From Synechococcus sp. 1G10 (GTDB lineage Bacteria > Cyanobacteriota > Cyanobacteriia > PCC-6307 > Cyanobiaceae): DNA of 38,319 nt. The position numbers and the translations under genes were made by a program. Numbering within the stretch: position 1 is the first letter of the stretch; each line of letters begins with the position of its first letter. The stretch spans positions 1-38,319 of the forward strand of contig NZ_NQKW01000024.1 in the NCBI RefSeq assembly GCF_002252625.1, written 5' to 3'. Under the pieces are notes generated by a model, which was not told where the DNA came from, did not search any database, and saw only the letters and a program-made list of their open reading frames with translations. Positions 15,718 to 23,714 of this stretch are shown here, piece after piece.

Positions 15718-17388
15718 ATGCGCGACTTCTGCGCCCTCTACGAGCAGCTTGACCGCAGCCCCGGTACCACTGCCAGGGTGGCGGCTCTTGGGGCCTATCT
15801 GGCGGCAGTGGATCCTGCAGATGGGGCCTGGGCCGTGACCCTTCTGCTCGGCAAGCGGCGCAAGCGGCTGATCACCGGCCGGCGGCTGCGGGAGATCGCA
15901 CTGGCCGCCTCGGCCCTGCCCGATTGGCTTTTCGACGACTGCCACGCCCAGGTGGGCGACAGCGCCGAGACGATCGCCCTGCTGCTGCCGCAGCTGCAGT
16001 TGCCCGAGGCCGAGCCGATCGAGCGGCCCCTGGCGGTGTGGATGGGGGAGCGGCTGCCGGCGATCGCGTCGCTGGAACCCAGTGCCCAGGCAGAAGCTGT
16101 GCTCAACACCTGGGCAAGCCTGCCAGCTGGCCAGGCCTTCCTGTTCAACAAGCTGCTCACCGGCGGGCTGAGGGTGGGGGTGTCCACGGGCCTGGTGACC
16201 CGGGCCCTGGCTCGGGTGGCCGGGCTGGAGGAAGCCGAGATCGCCCAGCGACTGATGGGGGGCCTTGAGCCCAGCGCCGAATCATTCACCTCCCTGCTCG
16301 CCCCGGCACTGGAGGGGGAGGCGGTGCCGGCCAGCCGCCCCTTTCCCTTCTTCCTGGCCAGCCCCCTCGATCCGGCCCAGCTGGCGAGCTGGGATCCCAG
16401 CCAATGGCGAGCGGAGTGGAAGTGGGATGGCATCCGCGGCCAGCTGATCCGCCGCTCCGGCAGCAGCTTTCTCTGGAGCCGGGGCGAGGAGCTGGTGAAC
16501 GAGAGCTTCCCCGAGCTGGTGAGCCTGGGTGAAGCCCTGCCGGAGGGCACCGTGCTTGATGGCGAAGTGATCGTCTGGCATCCCGGCGAGGAGCGGCCCC
16601 AGGGCTTTGCCGCCCTGCAGCGGCGGCTGGGGCGCAGGAGCGTGGCAGCGAGCCTGCGCCGCCAGTGCCCCATGGCTTTCGTGGCCTACGACCTGCTGGA
16701 ATCAGCCGGCGCCGACCGGCGCGACGAACCGCTGCGGCAGCGCCTGGAGAGGCTGGAGGAGCTGCGCAGCGCCCTGGCCGACAGCGATCACCCAGAGCGG
16801 GGGCGTCTGCGTGGCTCAGCCGCCGTGCCCCTCGGCAGCTGGGAGGAGCTGGAGCAGCAGCGCGGCCGCGCCCGCCTGGTGGGAGCCGAGGGGCTGATGC
16901 TCAAGCGGCTGGAGTCGCCCTACAGGTCCGGCCGTCGCCGCGGCGACTGGTGGAAGCACAAGCTCGAGCCGCTCCACCTCGATGCGGTGCTGCTCTATGC
17001 CCAGGCTGGCAGCGGCCGCCGCGCCAACCTCTACACCGACTACACCTTCGGCCTCTGGAGCCACCCGCCGGGGGATGCCGACACGAGCGAGCCCCAGCTG
17101 ATGACCTTCGCCAAGGCCTACTCGGGTCTCGACGATGCCGAGATCGCAGAGCTCGACCGCTGGATCCGCCGTCACACCACCGAACGCTTCGGGCCGGTGC
17201 GGGCGGTGGAGCCCCTGCAGGTGTTCGAGCTGGCCTTTGAGGGGCTGCAGCCCTCGAAACGTCATAAGAGCGGCCTGGCGGTGAGGTTCCCGCGCATCAG
17301 CCGCTGGCGCCGCGACAAACCGGCGGCGGAAGCCGACAGCCTCGCCACGGCCCTCAACCTGCTGGAGGGCATCAACCACCCGGGCTGA
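15718..17388 (+). CDS. ATP-dependent DNA ligase, ligase-associated DNA damage response type
   Basis: From the ATG at 15718 the protein has 556 residues and matches the bacterial ligase family annotated as cisplatin damage response ligase. It begins MRDFCALYEQLDRSPGTTARVAAL. A helical N-terminal DNA-binding domain (1-200) includes AWAVTLLLGKRRKRLI and ETIALLLP. The adenylation domain carries KWDG at 235-238 (Lys235 takes AMP), GEVIVW, motif IV-like EGLMLKR and the motif V region DWWKHK. An OB-fold end includes RFPRISRWRRDKPAAEADS. It seals DNA nicks using ATP. In other bacteria it travels with an exonuclease, an Lhr-like helicase and PdeM; the helicase and PdeM are downstream here (21150 and 28526), but the exonuclease is absent. 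Its end overlaps the DUF4178 gene by 17 bases. Confidence 0.93.
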   Translation: MRDFCALYEQLDRSPGTTARVAALGAYLAAVDPADGAWAVTLLLGKRRKRLITGRRLREIALAASALPDWLFDDCHAQVGDSAETIALLLPQLQLPEAEPIERPLAVWMGERLPAIASLEPSAQAEAVLNTWASLPAGQAFLFNKLLTGGLRVGVSTGLVTRALARVAGLEEAEIAQRLMGGLEPSAESFTSLLAPALEGEAVPASRPFPFFLASPLDPAQLASWDPSQWRAEWKWDGIRGQLIRRSGSSFLWSRGEELVNESFPELVSLGEALPEGTVLDGEVIVWHPGEERPQGFAALQRRLGRRSVAASLRRQCPMAFVAYDLLESAGADRRDEPLRQRLERLEELRSALADSDHPERGRLRGSAAVPLGSWEELEQQRGRARLVGAEGLMLKRLESPYRSGRRRGDWWKHKLEPLHLDAVLLYAQAGSGRRANLYTDYTFGLWSHPPGDADTSEPQLMTFAKAYSGLDDAEIAELDRWIRRHTTERFGPVRAVEPLQVFELAFEGLQPSKRHKSGLAVRFPRISRWRRDKPAAEADSLATALNLLEGINHPG

Positions 17389-18043
17389 TTGGCCGGTACA
17401 CCGAGCGTCCATCCCCCGGCAGCAGCACCAGCGAGGCTGGATCCAGCACACGGCCGAGGGTCACCTCCGCCTCGGCCGGACCGGGCTCGGAGCCAGGGGC
17501 CGGTGGGCGGGTGCCGGGGCTGCCCCCGTCCCAGCGCTCGAGGGACAACACCTGGCCATCAGGGCCCTCGTAATCGCCGTAGCGGCAGCCGCTCAGCCTC
17601 CGGTTCATCGTCCGGGAACTGGAGCTCACCGCAGCGCGGCCCTGCTCCTTGAGCTGGTAGGTAACTCCCTCCCACGTGATCTGGGCGGGGAAGGGCAGGG
17701 GCTGACGATCCAGTTCCAGAGCCAGTTCAGCCGGCCCCCGCTCCAGCCAGCTCACCTCCAGCCAGTCGTCTTCGCAGACGCTGAGCCAGCGACCCTCGCT
17801 GCCGTCGCGCAGGAGATACTCCAGCCACTGAAAACCCTCCTCGTCGTAGAGCAGGCGGTCTTCCACCATCCAGTCGCGGCCGCCCGTCTGCACGATGTCG
17901 CCGGTGCGCAGATCGAAGAGGGTGCGCTCCAGCGACTCCTGGGGCAGGTTCGCCCCCGACCGCTGGCGTTGTTTCTGCAGCTGGCGCAGGCCCCACGCCG
18001 CCAGCAGCAGCAGCACCAGCAGAACCCAGACGCCCATGGGCAT
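17372..18043 (-). CDS. DUF4178 domain protein, membrane-anchored
   Basis: The 223-residue protein has one N-terminal membrane segment (GVWVLLVLLLLAAWGL, residues 4-19), a basic linker, then a DUF4178 domain: LFDLRTGDIVQTGGRDWMVEDRLLYDEEGFQWLEYLLRDG followed by RWLSVCEDDWLEVSWLER and the later CRYGDYEGPDGQVLSLERWDGG. The role of DUF4178 is not established; the gene is often found beside spermidine-synthase-like and DUF350 genes, and both are here. It lies 62 bases after the aminopropyltransferase-like gene in the same direction, so it is probably in that operon. Its last codons overlap the end of the DNA ligase gene on the other strand. Confidence 0.85.
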   Translation of the reverse strand: MPMGVWVLLVLLLLAAWGLRQLQKQRQRSGANLPQESLERTLFDLRTGDIVQTGGRDWMVEDRLLYDEEGFQWLEYLLRDGSEGRWLSVCEDDWLEVSWLERGPAELALELDRQPLPFPAQITWEGVTYQLKEQGRAAVSSSSRTMNRRLSGCRYGDYEGPDGQVLSLERWDGGSPGTRPPAPGSEPGPAEAEVTLGRVLDPASLVLLPGDGRSVYRPISPGG

Positions 18044-18105
18044 GGCCTCGGCCCGGAGCCTGACGTCCGGAGAAGCTCAGCCTATCGATCACCGCCTGAA
18101 GGGGA

Positions 18106-19638
18106 TCAGTCCTGCCGCCAGAGGGGCTGGCGCTGATATCGATCCAGCACCGGCCGAGTCAGTCGGTTCGGCAGCACTTCCACACCCTCCGGGGGTCGCA
18201 GATCCCTGGGCAGCACGAATAGCCTCTCCAGCTGGGCGCGATCGAACCAGCGCCCCTCAAACGGCGGAGTTGCCAGCTGCAGGCTCCGGCCGGGGCGATG
18301 GGCCAGCACGAACCCCCATGGCCCGAAACTGGGCACATCGACGCTGTAGGGGCGCGTGATCAGATTCAGCTCGGCCCTGGTGGCCTGAATCGATGCCATC
18401 ACCTTCGGCGTGAAGAACGGGGTGGAGGCCTGGGTCACCAGCAAGCCGCCGGGCGCCAGCCGCTCCAGCAGGCGCCCATAGAACGTGACGCTGTAGAGCC
18501 GCGCCACGACAGGGCTGTCGGGGTCGGGGAAGTCGGCGATCACCACGTCGTAGGGGGCCTTCAGGCGTCGCACCAGCTCGAACGCATCACCCACGTACGT
18601 GTGCACCCGCGGGTCTTCAAGGCTCGCCTGGTTGAGGCGGCGCAGGAAGGGATGGGCCCGTGCCAGCTGCAGCATCTGCGGATCCAGTTCCACCAGATCG
18701 AGCCGGCGCACCCCCGGCCAGCGCAGGATCTCCCGGGCCGCCAGCCCATCGCCGGCCCCCAGCAGCAGCACCCGCTCAGGCTGGCCGTGCAGCGCCAGGG
18801 CTGGATGCACCAGTGCCTCGTGATAGCGGTATTCATCCAGGCTGGAGAACTGGAGGTTCCCGTCGAGAAACAGGCGCAGATCACCGCGACGGCTGGTGAG
18901 CACGATGCGCTGATGGCGCGACTGAACCCGCCCCACCACCGGGTCGTCATAGAGGCCGTCCTCGATCCGATTGCCAAGGGGCACCAGCGCCCAGGCAGCC
19001 AGGGCGGCCAGGGGCAGGGCACCGCTGAGCGGCCAGCGCCAGCGACGGCAACTCGGGAAAACCCAGCACAGCACCGCACTGCTGATCAGGGGCACCATCG
19101 CCAGCAGTCCCGCGGTGGGCAGCAGGCCGAAGACCGGCAGCAACAGCAACGGAAAGAGCAGGGAGCCCAGCAGGGCGCCGAGGTAATCAAGGGCCAGCAC
19201 CCGGGCCAGGGCCGTGCGCAGGTGCTGCTGGCTCTCCAGCAGCCGGGTGAGCAGAGGCACCTCCATGCCCCCCAGCACCCCCACCATCACCGTCACCACC
19301 ACCAGGACAAGCCAGAGCGGGCCATCGACGCTGAACACAGCGAACAGCGCCAGCGGGCCCAGCAGGCAGAGCGGCGAGAGGCAGATCTCCACCAGCAGGA
19401 ACGCGCCCAGGAGTCGCTGCATGGGCCGCTCGCCGCCATCCACGAACTGGCTGAGCCAGGCCCCCAGCCCCATGGCCGCCAGGAAGGTGCCGATCACCAC
19501 CCCCGTGGCCAGGGCCGCGTCACCGAGCAGATAGCTGGCCTGGGTGACCAGCATCAGCTCCAGCACCAGTCCCACGCTGGAGGAGAGCGCCGCGGTGACC
19601 AGCAGCACCCGCACCTGCAGCGCTGAAAACGGCGGCAT
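18106..19638 (-). CDS. Membrane-fused spermidine synthase-like aminopropyltransferase
   Basis: The 510-residue protein has six or seven membrane segments in residues ~10-230 (MFS-like arrangement) and a C-terminal spermidine-synthase fold. Key pieces are DEYRYHEALVHPAL, the AdoMet-type nucleotide loop VLLLGAGDGLAAREIL, VELDPQMLQLARAHPFL, a GDAFELVRRL stretch and DVVIADFPDPDSPVVARLYS, which includes the Asp pair for substrate amine binding. The catalytic pattern looks intact. These fused proteins may act on polyamine-like or other amino substrates at the membrane; true spermidine formation is not proven. No SpeD (AdoMet decarboxylase) gene is present. The start at 19638 comes 2 bases after the stop of the preceding small gene; an upstream frame to 19737 lies over that gene. 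Confidence 0.88.
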   Translation of the reverse strand: MPPFSALQVRVLLVTAALSSSVGLVLELMLVTQASYLLGDAALATGVVIGTFLAAMGLGAWLSQFVDGGERPMQRLLGAFLLVEICLSPLCLLGPLALFAVFSVDGPLWLVLVVVTVMVGVLGGMEVPLLTRLLESQQHLRTALARVLALDYLGALLGSLLFPLLLLPVFGLLPTAGLLAMVPLISSAVLCWVFPSCRRWRWPLSGALPLAALAAWALVPLGNRIEDGLYDDPVVGRVQSRHQRIVLTSRRGDLRLFLDGNLQFSSLDEYRYHEALVHPALALHGQPERVLLLGAGDGLAAREILRWPGVRRLDLVELDPQMLQLARAHPFLRRLNQASLEDPRVHTYVGDAFELVRRLKAPYDVVIADFPDPDSPVVARLYSVTFYGRLLERLAPGGLLVTQASTPFFTPKVMASIQATRAELNLITRPYSVDVPSFGPWGFVLAHRPGRSLQLATPPFEGRWFDRAQLERLFVLPRDLRPPEGVEVLPNRLTRPVLDRYQRQPLWRQD

Positions 19639-19640
19639 GC

Positions 19641-19871
19641 CTACTTGGCCGTCCCGGGGCCGCGGCCCTGGAAGCGCGACCAGTCGCGCGGCCGCTCGCG
19701 GTTCAGCCAGCGGCCGTTGAGGCCACTGCCGCGCCAAGTCGTCGCACCGGAGGCCGAAGGGGTGCCGTCATCCCCAAGCCGGTAGAGCAGCGGCCGGGTC
19801 ACCGCGGTGGTGGTGCCCATAGCCACCGCCGACAGGGTGAGCACAAGAATCAGCGTGCGCTCCACCGTCAT
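19641..19871 (-). CDS. Small single-pass membrane protein in the aminopropyltransferase operon
   Basis: The 76-residue protein MTVERTLILVLTLSAVAMGTTTAVTRPLLYRLG has one hydrophobic segment (6-25) and then a hydrophilic, Arg/Trp-rich tail (TTWRGSGLNGRWLNRERPRDWSRFQGRG). I recognise no named family. Its ATG overlaps the stop of the upstream membrane gene by four bases (ATGA) and its stop lies 2 bases from the aminopropyltransferase-like start, so it is firmly in this operon and likely works with those proteins at the membrane. Confidence 0.7.
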   Translation of the reverse strand: MTVERTLILVLTLSAVAMGTTTAVTRPLLYRLGDDGTPSASGATTWRGSGLNGRWLNRERPRDWSRFQGRGPGTAK

Positions 19872-20887
19872 CGCGGCTGCTCCTCGCCAGGGCCCGCCAG
19901 CGTTCCGACCCGGGCCAGCGGCGGGGCCGCCACCGGAAACGCGGGGAGAACTCCATCCTCCAGCACCAGCTCACACCACTCGATCTCCCAGGGCTCGCCG
20001 CCGTCCTCGATCCGCTCTGGCAGATCAAAGCGGAACCGCAGGCCCTGCGGCTCGCCCACCTGCAGATAAAACGTCTCCACGAGGGTCAGCCAGTGGTCGC
20101 CGTCCTCGCTGGAGCCATGGAACGGCGCGAGGCTGCGCTGCTCGCTGAGCCGGCAGCGGCCCAGCGCGTCGCTCACCGTGAGCGTGAGCTGGACGGCTGG
20201 CAGATCTGCCAGCGGCGGTCGGTCGTTGATGGGGCGCTCCCACCAGGCCCGCAGCTCCAGCCGTAGCAGCCCCGACCCGCCGACGCGCAGCCGCAGCCCC
20301 AGCCGCGCCTCCTCCACCCGCCGCATCCGCTGCAACTGCCAGCCCCGGTACACCGAAGCCTGAAGAATCAACACCATCGCCAGACTCACCATCGCGGTGA
20401 ACAGCAGCAGCGGGGCGTCGACGGTGTGGTTGCGCACCTCCAGCCGCAGCGTGATCGGCTCGGTGCGGGGCAGCCCGGCGCTGTCGAGCAGGTCCGCGAG
20501 CGTGAGCCGCAGGCGGTGGGGTCCCCCCGTGCGGGGCCGCAGGGCCACGGTCATGGCGGCTTCGCTCTCATCCCCGGTAAAGGTGGCACCCTCCTCGACC
20601 CAGGTGACCGTCTGCCGCCATCCCTCCTGGCTGAACTGCAGAACTACCGTGCCGGCCAGATCGAGCAGGTCCGCATCGAGCTCCATCGCGGTTTCGGGCG
20701 GCAGCTCCGCCTGCAGACTGATCCTCGGAAAGCCCAGATACCCACCGCGCAGCTCGAACGGGGCGCTCAGCACCGGCTCGTCGGGCGCCAAGGCGATGAC
20801 CTGGCGCTGGGTGGGCACCAGGGCCGAAGCCGCCAGAATCAGCAGCGGAACCATCGGCAGAAGACCGGCCAGCAGGGGCCAGGTCAC
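19868..20887 (-). CDS. Membrane protein of unknown function, first gene of the aminopropyltransferase operon
   Basis: From the GTG at 20887 the protein has 339 residues. Residues ~2-20 (TWPLLAGLLPMVPLLILAASALV) form a first membrane segment. A beta-rich extracytoplasmic part follows (ELRGGYLGFPRISLQAELPPETAMELDADLLD; TVTWVEEGATFTGDESEAAMTVALRP). A second membrane segment is near 178-196 (LLFTAMVSLAMVLILQASVY), and the rest is cytosolic and beta-rich. No family is recognised, though similar proteins seem to accompany DUF350/DUF4178 clusters. An upstream ATG at 20989 would cross the divergent DUF350 gene at 20925; the GTG leaves a 37-base divergent gap and is preferred. It overlaps the next gene by four bases. 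Confidence 0.72.
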   Translation of the reverse strand: MTWPLLAGLLPMVPLLILAASALVPTQRQVIALAPDEPVLSAPFELRGGYLGFPRISLQAELPPETAMELDADLLDLAGTVVLQFSQEGWRQTVTWVEEGATFTGDESEAAMTVALRPRTGGPHRLRLTLADLLDSAGLPRTEPITLRLEVRNHTVDAPLLLFTAMVSLAMVLILQASVYRGWQLQRMRRVEEARLGLRLRVGGSGLLRLELRAWWERPINDRPPLADLPAVQLTLTVSDALGRCRLSEQRSLAPFHGSSEDGDHWLTLVETFYLQVGEPQGLRFRFDLPERIEDGGEPWEIEWCELVLEDGVLPAFPVAAPPLARVGTLAGPGEEQPR

Positions 20888-20924
20888 CCCCTGGTTAGCG
20901 TGGCGTCCGGTCTCAGGGGAGTCG

Positions 20925-21134
20925 ATGGACAAGCCGCTGCTCCAGCTCCTGCTGACGGTCGGGTGGACCATTGTCGGAGTCATCCTCATCTACGGGGGCC
21001 TGTTGCTGTTCGACAAGCTCTCCCCGATCGACTACCGAGCCGAGATCCGCAAGGGCAACGTGGCCGCCGGCGTGGTGCAGGGAGCCGTGATCCTGGCCAT
21101 CGCCGCGGTGGTGGTGGGCATCCTCACCACCTGA
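20925..21134 (+). CDS. DUF350 family membrane protein
   Basis: The 69-residue protein has two membrane segments, ~8-29 (LLLTVGWTIVGVILIYGGLLLF) and ~47-68. Between them is DKLSPIDYRAEIRKGNVAAGVVQGAVILA, the DUF350 signature (D-x-E-I-x-x-GN-x-A-x-x). This corresponds to one repeat; many family members carry two. AGGGGAG lies 4-10 bases before the ATG. It is divergent from the DUF4178/aminopropyltransferase operon across 37 bases, and the helicase gene starts 15 bases after its stop. Its function is unknown; small channel-like or partner roles have been guessed for the family. Confidence 0.9.
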   Translation: MDKPLLQLLLTVGWTIVGVILIYGGLLLFDKLSPIDYRAEIRKGNVAAGVVQGAVILAIAAVVVGILTT

Positions 21135-21149
21135 TACGGCACCTCTGCC

Positions 21150-23681
21150 TTGGCCTCCCAGAGCGCCGCGCTTGAGCCGATCGAGGCCTGGTTCCGCCAG
21201 AAGGGCTGGCGGCCCCTTCACTTTCAGCGCCAGTGCTGGAAGGCGTACCTGCGCGGACAGAACGGTCTGATCCAGGTGCCCACCGGCGCCGGCAAAACCT
21301 ATGCGGCGGTGATGGGACCGATCGCCGCGATGCTCGCGAACCCGGCTGCCGGCCTGCGCCTGCTCTATCTCACACCCTTGCGGGCCCTCAGCCGCGATCT
21401 GGCCCTGGCGATCCGAGAGCCGATCGAGGCCATGGGCTGGCCGCTGACGCTGGGCATCCGCAACGGCGACACCGCCAGCAGTGAACGCAGCCGGCAGCTC
21501 AGGCAGCCTCCCCAGATCCTGATCACCACGCCGGAATCACTCTCGGTGCTGCTGGCGAACCGGGCGGCAGCGCAACTGTTTGCGGGCCTCGAGGCGGTGG
21601 TGCTGGATGAATGGCACGAGCTGATGGGCAGCAAGCGCGGCAGCCAGACGGAGCTGGCCCTGAGCTGGCTGCGAGGGCAGCGCCCGGGACTGCGGACCTG
21701 GGCGATCAGCGCCACCATCGGCAACCTGGAGGAGGCCGCCCATGCGGCTGTGGGTGTTGGCGCAGGCGAGGACCCCCTGCTGGTGTGCGCGCGGGTCAAG
21801 CGGCACACCGAGATCCGCAGTCTGCTGCCCGAATCGATCGATGGCTTCCCCTGGGGTGGGCACCTGGGCCTGCGCATGTACGAGGAACTGGTGGCGGCCC
21901 TGGATCCAGCCATCTCCACGCTTCTGTTCACCAACACGCGCAATCAGTCGGAGCGCTGGCACCAATGTCTGCGCTACTCCTGCCCGGAGATGGAGGGGGC
22001 GCTGGCCCTGCACCACGGCTCGATCGACCGGGCCGAGCGGGAGGCGATCGAGGCGGGGGTCAAGTCTGGGGCGGTGCGCTGGGTGGTCTGCACCAGCTCT
22101 CTCGATCTGGGGGTCGACTTCCAGCCGGTGGAGCGCGTGGTGCAGATCGGCAGTGCCAAGAACCTGGCGCGGCTGCTGCAGCGGGCCGGCCGCTCGGCCC
22201 ACAATCCCGGCGGCACCTCCCAGGTGCTGTTCATGCCCACCAACGCCCTCGAGCTGCTGGAGGTGTCGGCGATGCGGCGGGGGCTGGCGGAGGGGCTGGT
22301 GGAAACCCGGCGGCCGCCGGTGGCGCCGCTGGATGTGCTGCTGCAGCACCTCACCAGCCTGGCTTGCGGGCCGGGCTTCGAGCCGGAGCGGGAGTTGGAG
22401 CGGGTGCGCAGCAGCTGGAGCTACCGCGACCTCGATGGGGCCAGCTGGCAGTGGTGCCTGCGCTTCCTGGAGCACGGCGGCGACTGCCTCGGCGCCTATC
22501 CCCGCTACCGCAAGCTGGAGCGGGAGGAGCCCCCTGGTGCCGTCCCAGCCACGGGCGCGCCCGTTCTGTTCCGGGTCAAGGATCCCGTAATCGCCCGCCT
22601 GCACCGGCTGGGGATCGGCACGATTACCTCCAGCAGCTCGATCAACGTCAAGGTGGTGCGCGGCGCCACCCTCGGTCATGTGGAGGAGGGCTTCGTCTCG
22701 CGCCTGAAGCCGGGCGATGTGTTCTTTTTTGCCGGGCGGCAGCTGGAGTTCGTGCGGCTGCGCGACATGACCGCTCTAGTGAAGGCCAGCACCCGCAAGA
22801 GCCGCACAGTGCCCGCCTGGGCCGGGGGCCAGATGGCCCTCTCCGACCTGCTCAGCGTTCACCTGCGGCGGGAAGTGCACCGCTGTGCCGGCGCCATCCA
22901 GGCCACCGATCCGGCAGCAACCAGCGGCGAAAGCCTTCAGCTCGACACGGACGAACTACGGGCCCTCGAGCCCTTGCTGCGCCGCCAGGCCGACCTCTCG
23001 CGCCTGCCGCGTGAGGATCAGTTTCTGGTGGAGGTGACCCGCAGCCGCGAGGGCAGCCATCTGTTCGCCTATCCCTTCGAGGGGCGCTTCGTGCATGAGG
23101 GTCTGGGCTTCCTCTGGGCCGGGCGGCTCACCCGGATCCAGTCGGCCACGATCACGGTGTCGGTGAACGACTACGGCTTCGAGCTGCTGGCTCCCCGCGG
23201 CTACCCCTTCGAAGCGCTCTACGAGGACTGGAGCGATGCCCTGCTCGATCAGGCGGGGCTCGAAGCGGATCTGGAGGCTTCGATCAACCTCTCCGAGCTC
23301 TGCCGCCGCCGCTTCCGCTCCATCGCCCAGATCGCCGGACTGGTGGTGGACGGCTTCCCGGGGCAGAAAAAAAGCGGCGGCCAGCTGCAGATCAGCGCTG
23401 CTCTGCTCTTCGATGTCTTCAGTCGACATGAACCCGGCAACCTCCTGCTGGAGCAGGCCCGCCGCGAAGTGATGGACGAGCAGCTGGAACTGGGGCGCCT
23501 GCGCCAGGCCCTTGAGCGCCTCAGCAGCGCTCAGCGCTTGCTGGTGCGCACCCCGCGGCCAGGGCCCTTCGCCTTCCCTCTGCTCGTGGAGCGCCTCAAC
23601 AACCGCATGAGCAGCGAGTCGGTGCTGGAGCGGGTGCAGCGGCTGGTGGCAGAAGCCAGGAAGGCGGAAGACGACGGCTGA
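21150..23681 (+). CDS. Lhr-like DEXH helicase, ligase-associated DNA damage response type
   Basis: The 843-residue superfamily 2 helicase has Walker A VPTGAGKT (43-50), LTPLRAL (motif Ia), TTPESL (motif Ib), DEWHEL (153-158; motif II), SATIGN (187-192; motif III), and motifs IV-VI ending in LLQRAGRSAHNPGG. The Lhr-type winged-helix and C-terminal beta domains follow (KDPVIARLHRLGIGTITSSSSINVKVV; FVSRLKPGDVFFFAGRQLEFVR). It matches the compact helicase group that travels with the ATP-dependent ligase and PdeM rather than long Lhr. It would unwind or remodel DNA, or DNA-RNA, in damage repair. The start is a TTG just after the DUF350 gene, so they may be co-transcribed. Confidence 0.93.
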   Translation: MASQSAALEPIEAWFRQKGWRPLHFQRQCWKAYLRGQNGLIQVPTGAGKTYAAVMGPIAAMLANPAAGLRLLYLTPLRALSRDLALAIREPIEAMGWPLTLGIRNGDTASSERSRQLRQPPQILITTPESLSVLLANRAAAQLFAGLEAVVLDEWHELMGSKRGSQTELALSWLRGQRPGLRTWAISATIGNLEEAAHAAVGVGAGEDPLLVCARVKRHTEIRSLLPESIDGFPWGGHLGLRMYEELVAALDPAISTLLFTNTRNQSERWHQCLRYSCPEMEGALALHHGSIDRAEREAIEAGVKSGAVRWVVCTSSLDLGVDFQPVERVVQIGSAKNLARLLQRAGRSAHNPGGTSQVLFMPTNALELLEVSAMRRGLAEGLVETRRPPVAPLDVLLQHLTSLACGPGFEPERELERVRSSWSYRDLDGASWQWCLRFLEHGGDCLGAYPRYRKLEREEPPGAVPATGAPVLFRVKDPVIARLHRLGIGTITSSSSINVKVVRGATLGHVEEGFVSRLKPGDVFFFAGRQLEFVRLRDMTALVKASTRKSRTVPAWAGGQMALSDLLSVHLRREVHRCAGAIQATDPAATSGESLQLDTDELRALEPLLRRQADLSRLPREDQFLVEVTRSREGSHLFAYPFEGRFVHEGLGFLWAGRLTRIQSATITVSVNDYGFELLAPRGYPFEALYEDWSDALLDQAGLEADLEASINLSELCRRRFRSIAQIAGLVVDGFPGQKKSGGQLQISAALLFDVFSRHEPGNLLLEQARREVMDEQLELGRLRQALERLSSAQRLLVRTPRPGPFAFPLLVERLNNRMSSESVLERVQRLVAEARKAEDDG

Positions 23682-23714
23682 ACGACGAGAGTGGGCGCCG
23701 CTGGGCTGGGCTCC

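Noticed and set aside
18298-19626. A 442-codon plus-strand frame
   Set aside because: Antisense shadow of the spermidine-synthase-like gene; the product is a Gln/His/Arg-rich chain without a fold.
21537-22679. A 380-codon minus-strand frame and a 467-codon plus frame in another register inside the helicase
   Set aside because: Both are compositional shadows of the helicase gene, whose frame carries all helicase motifs.
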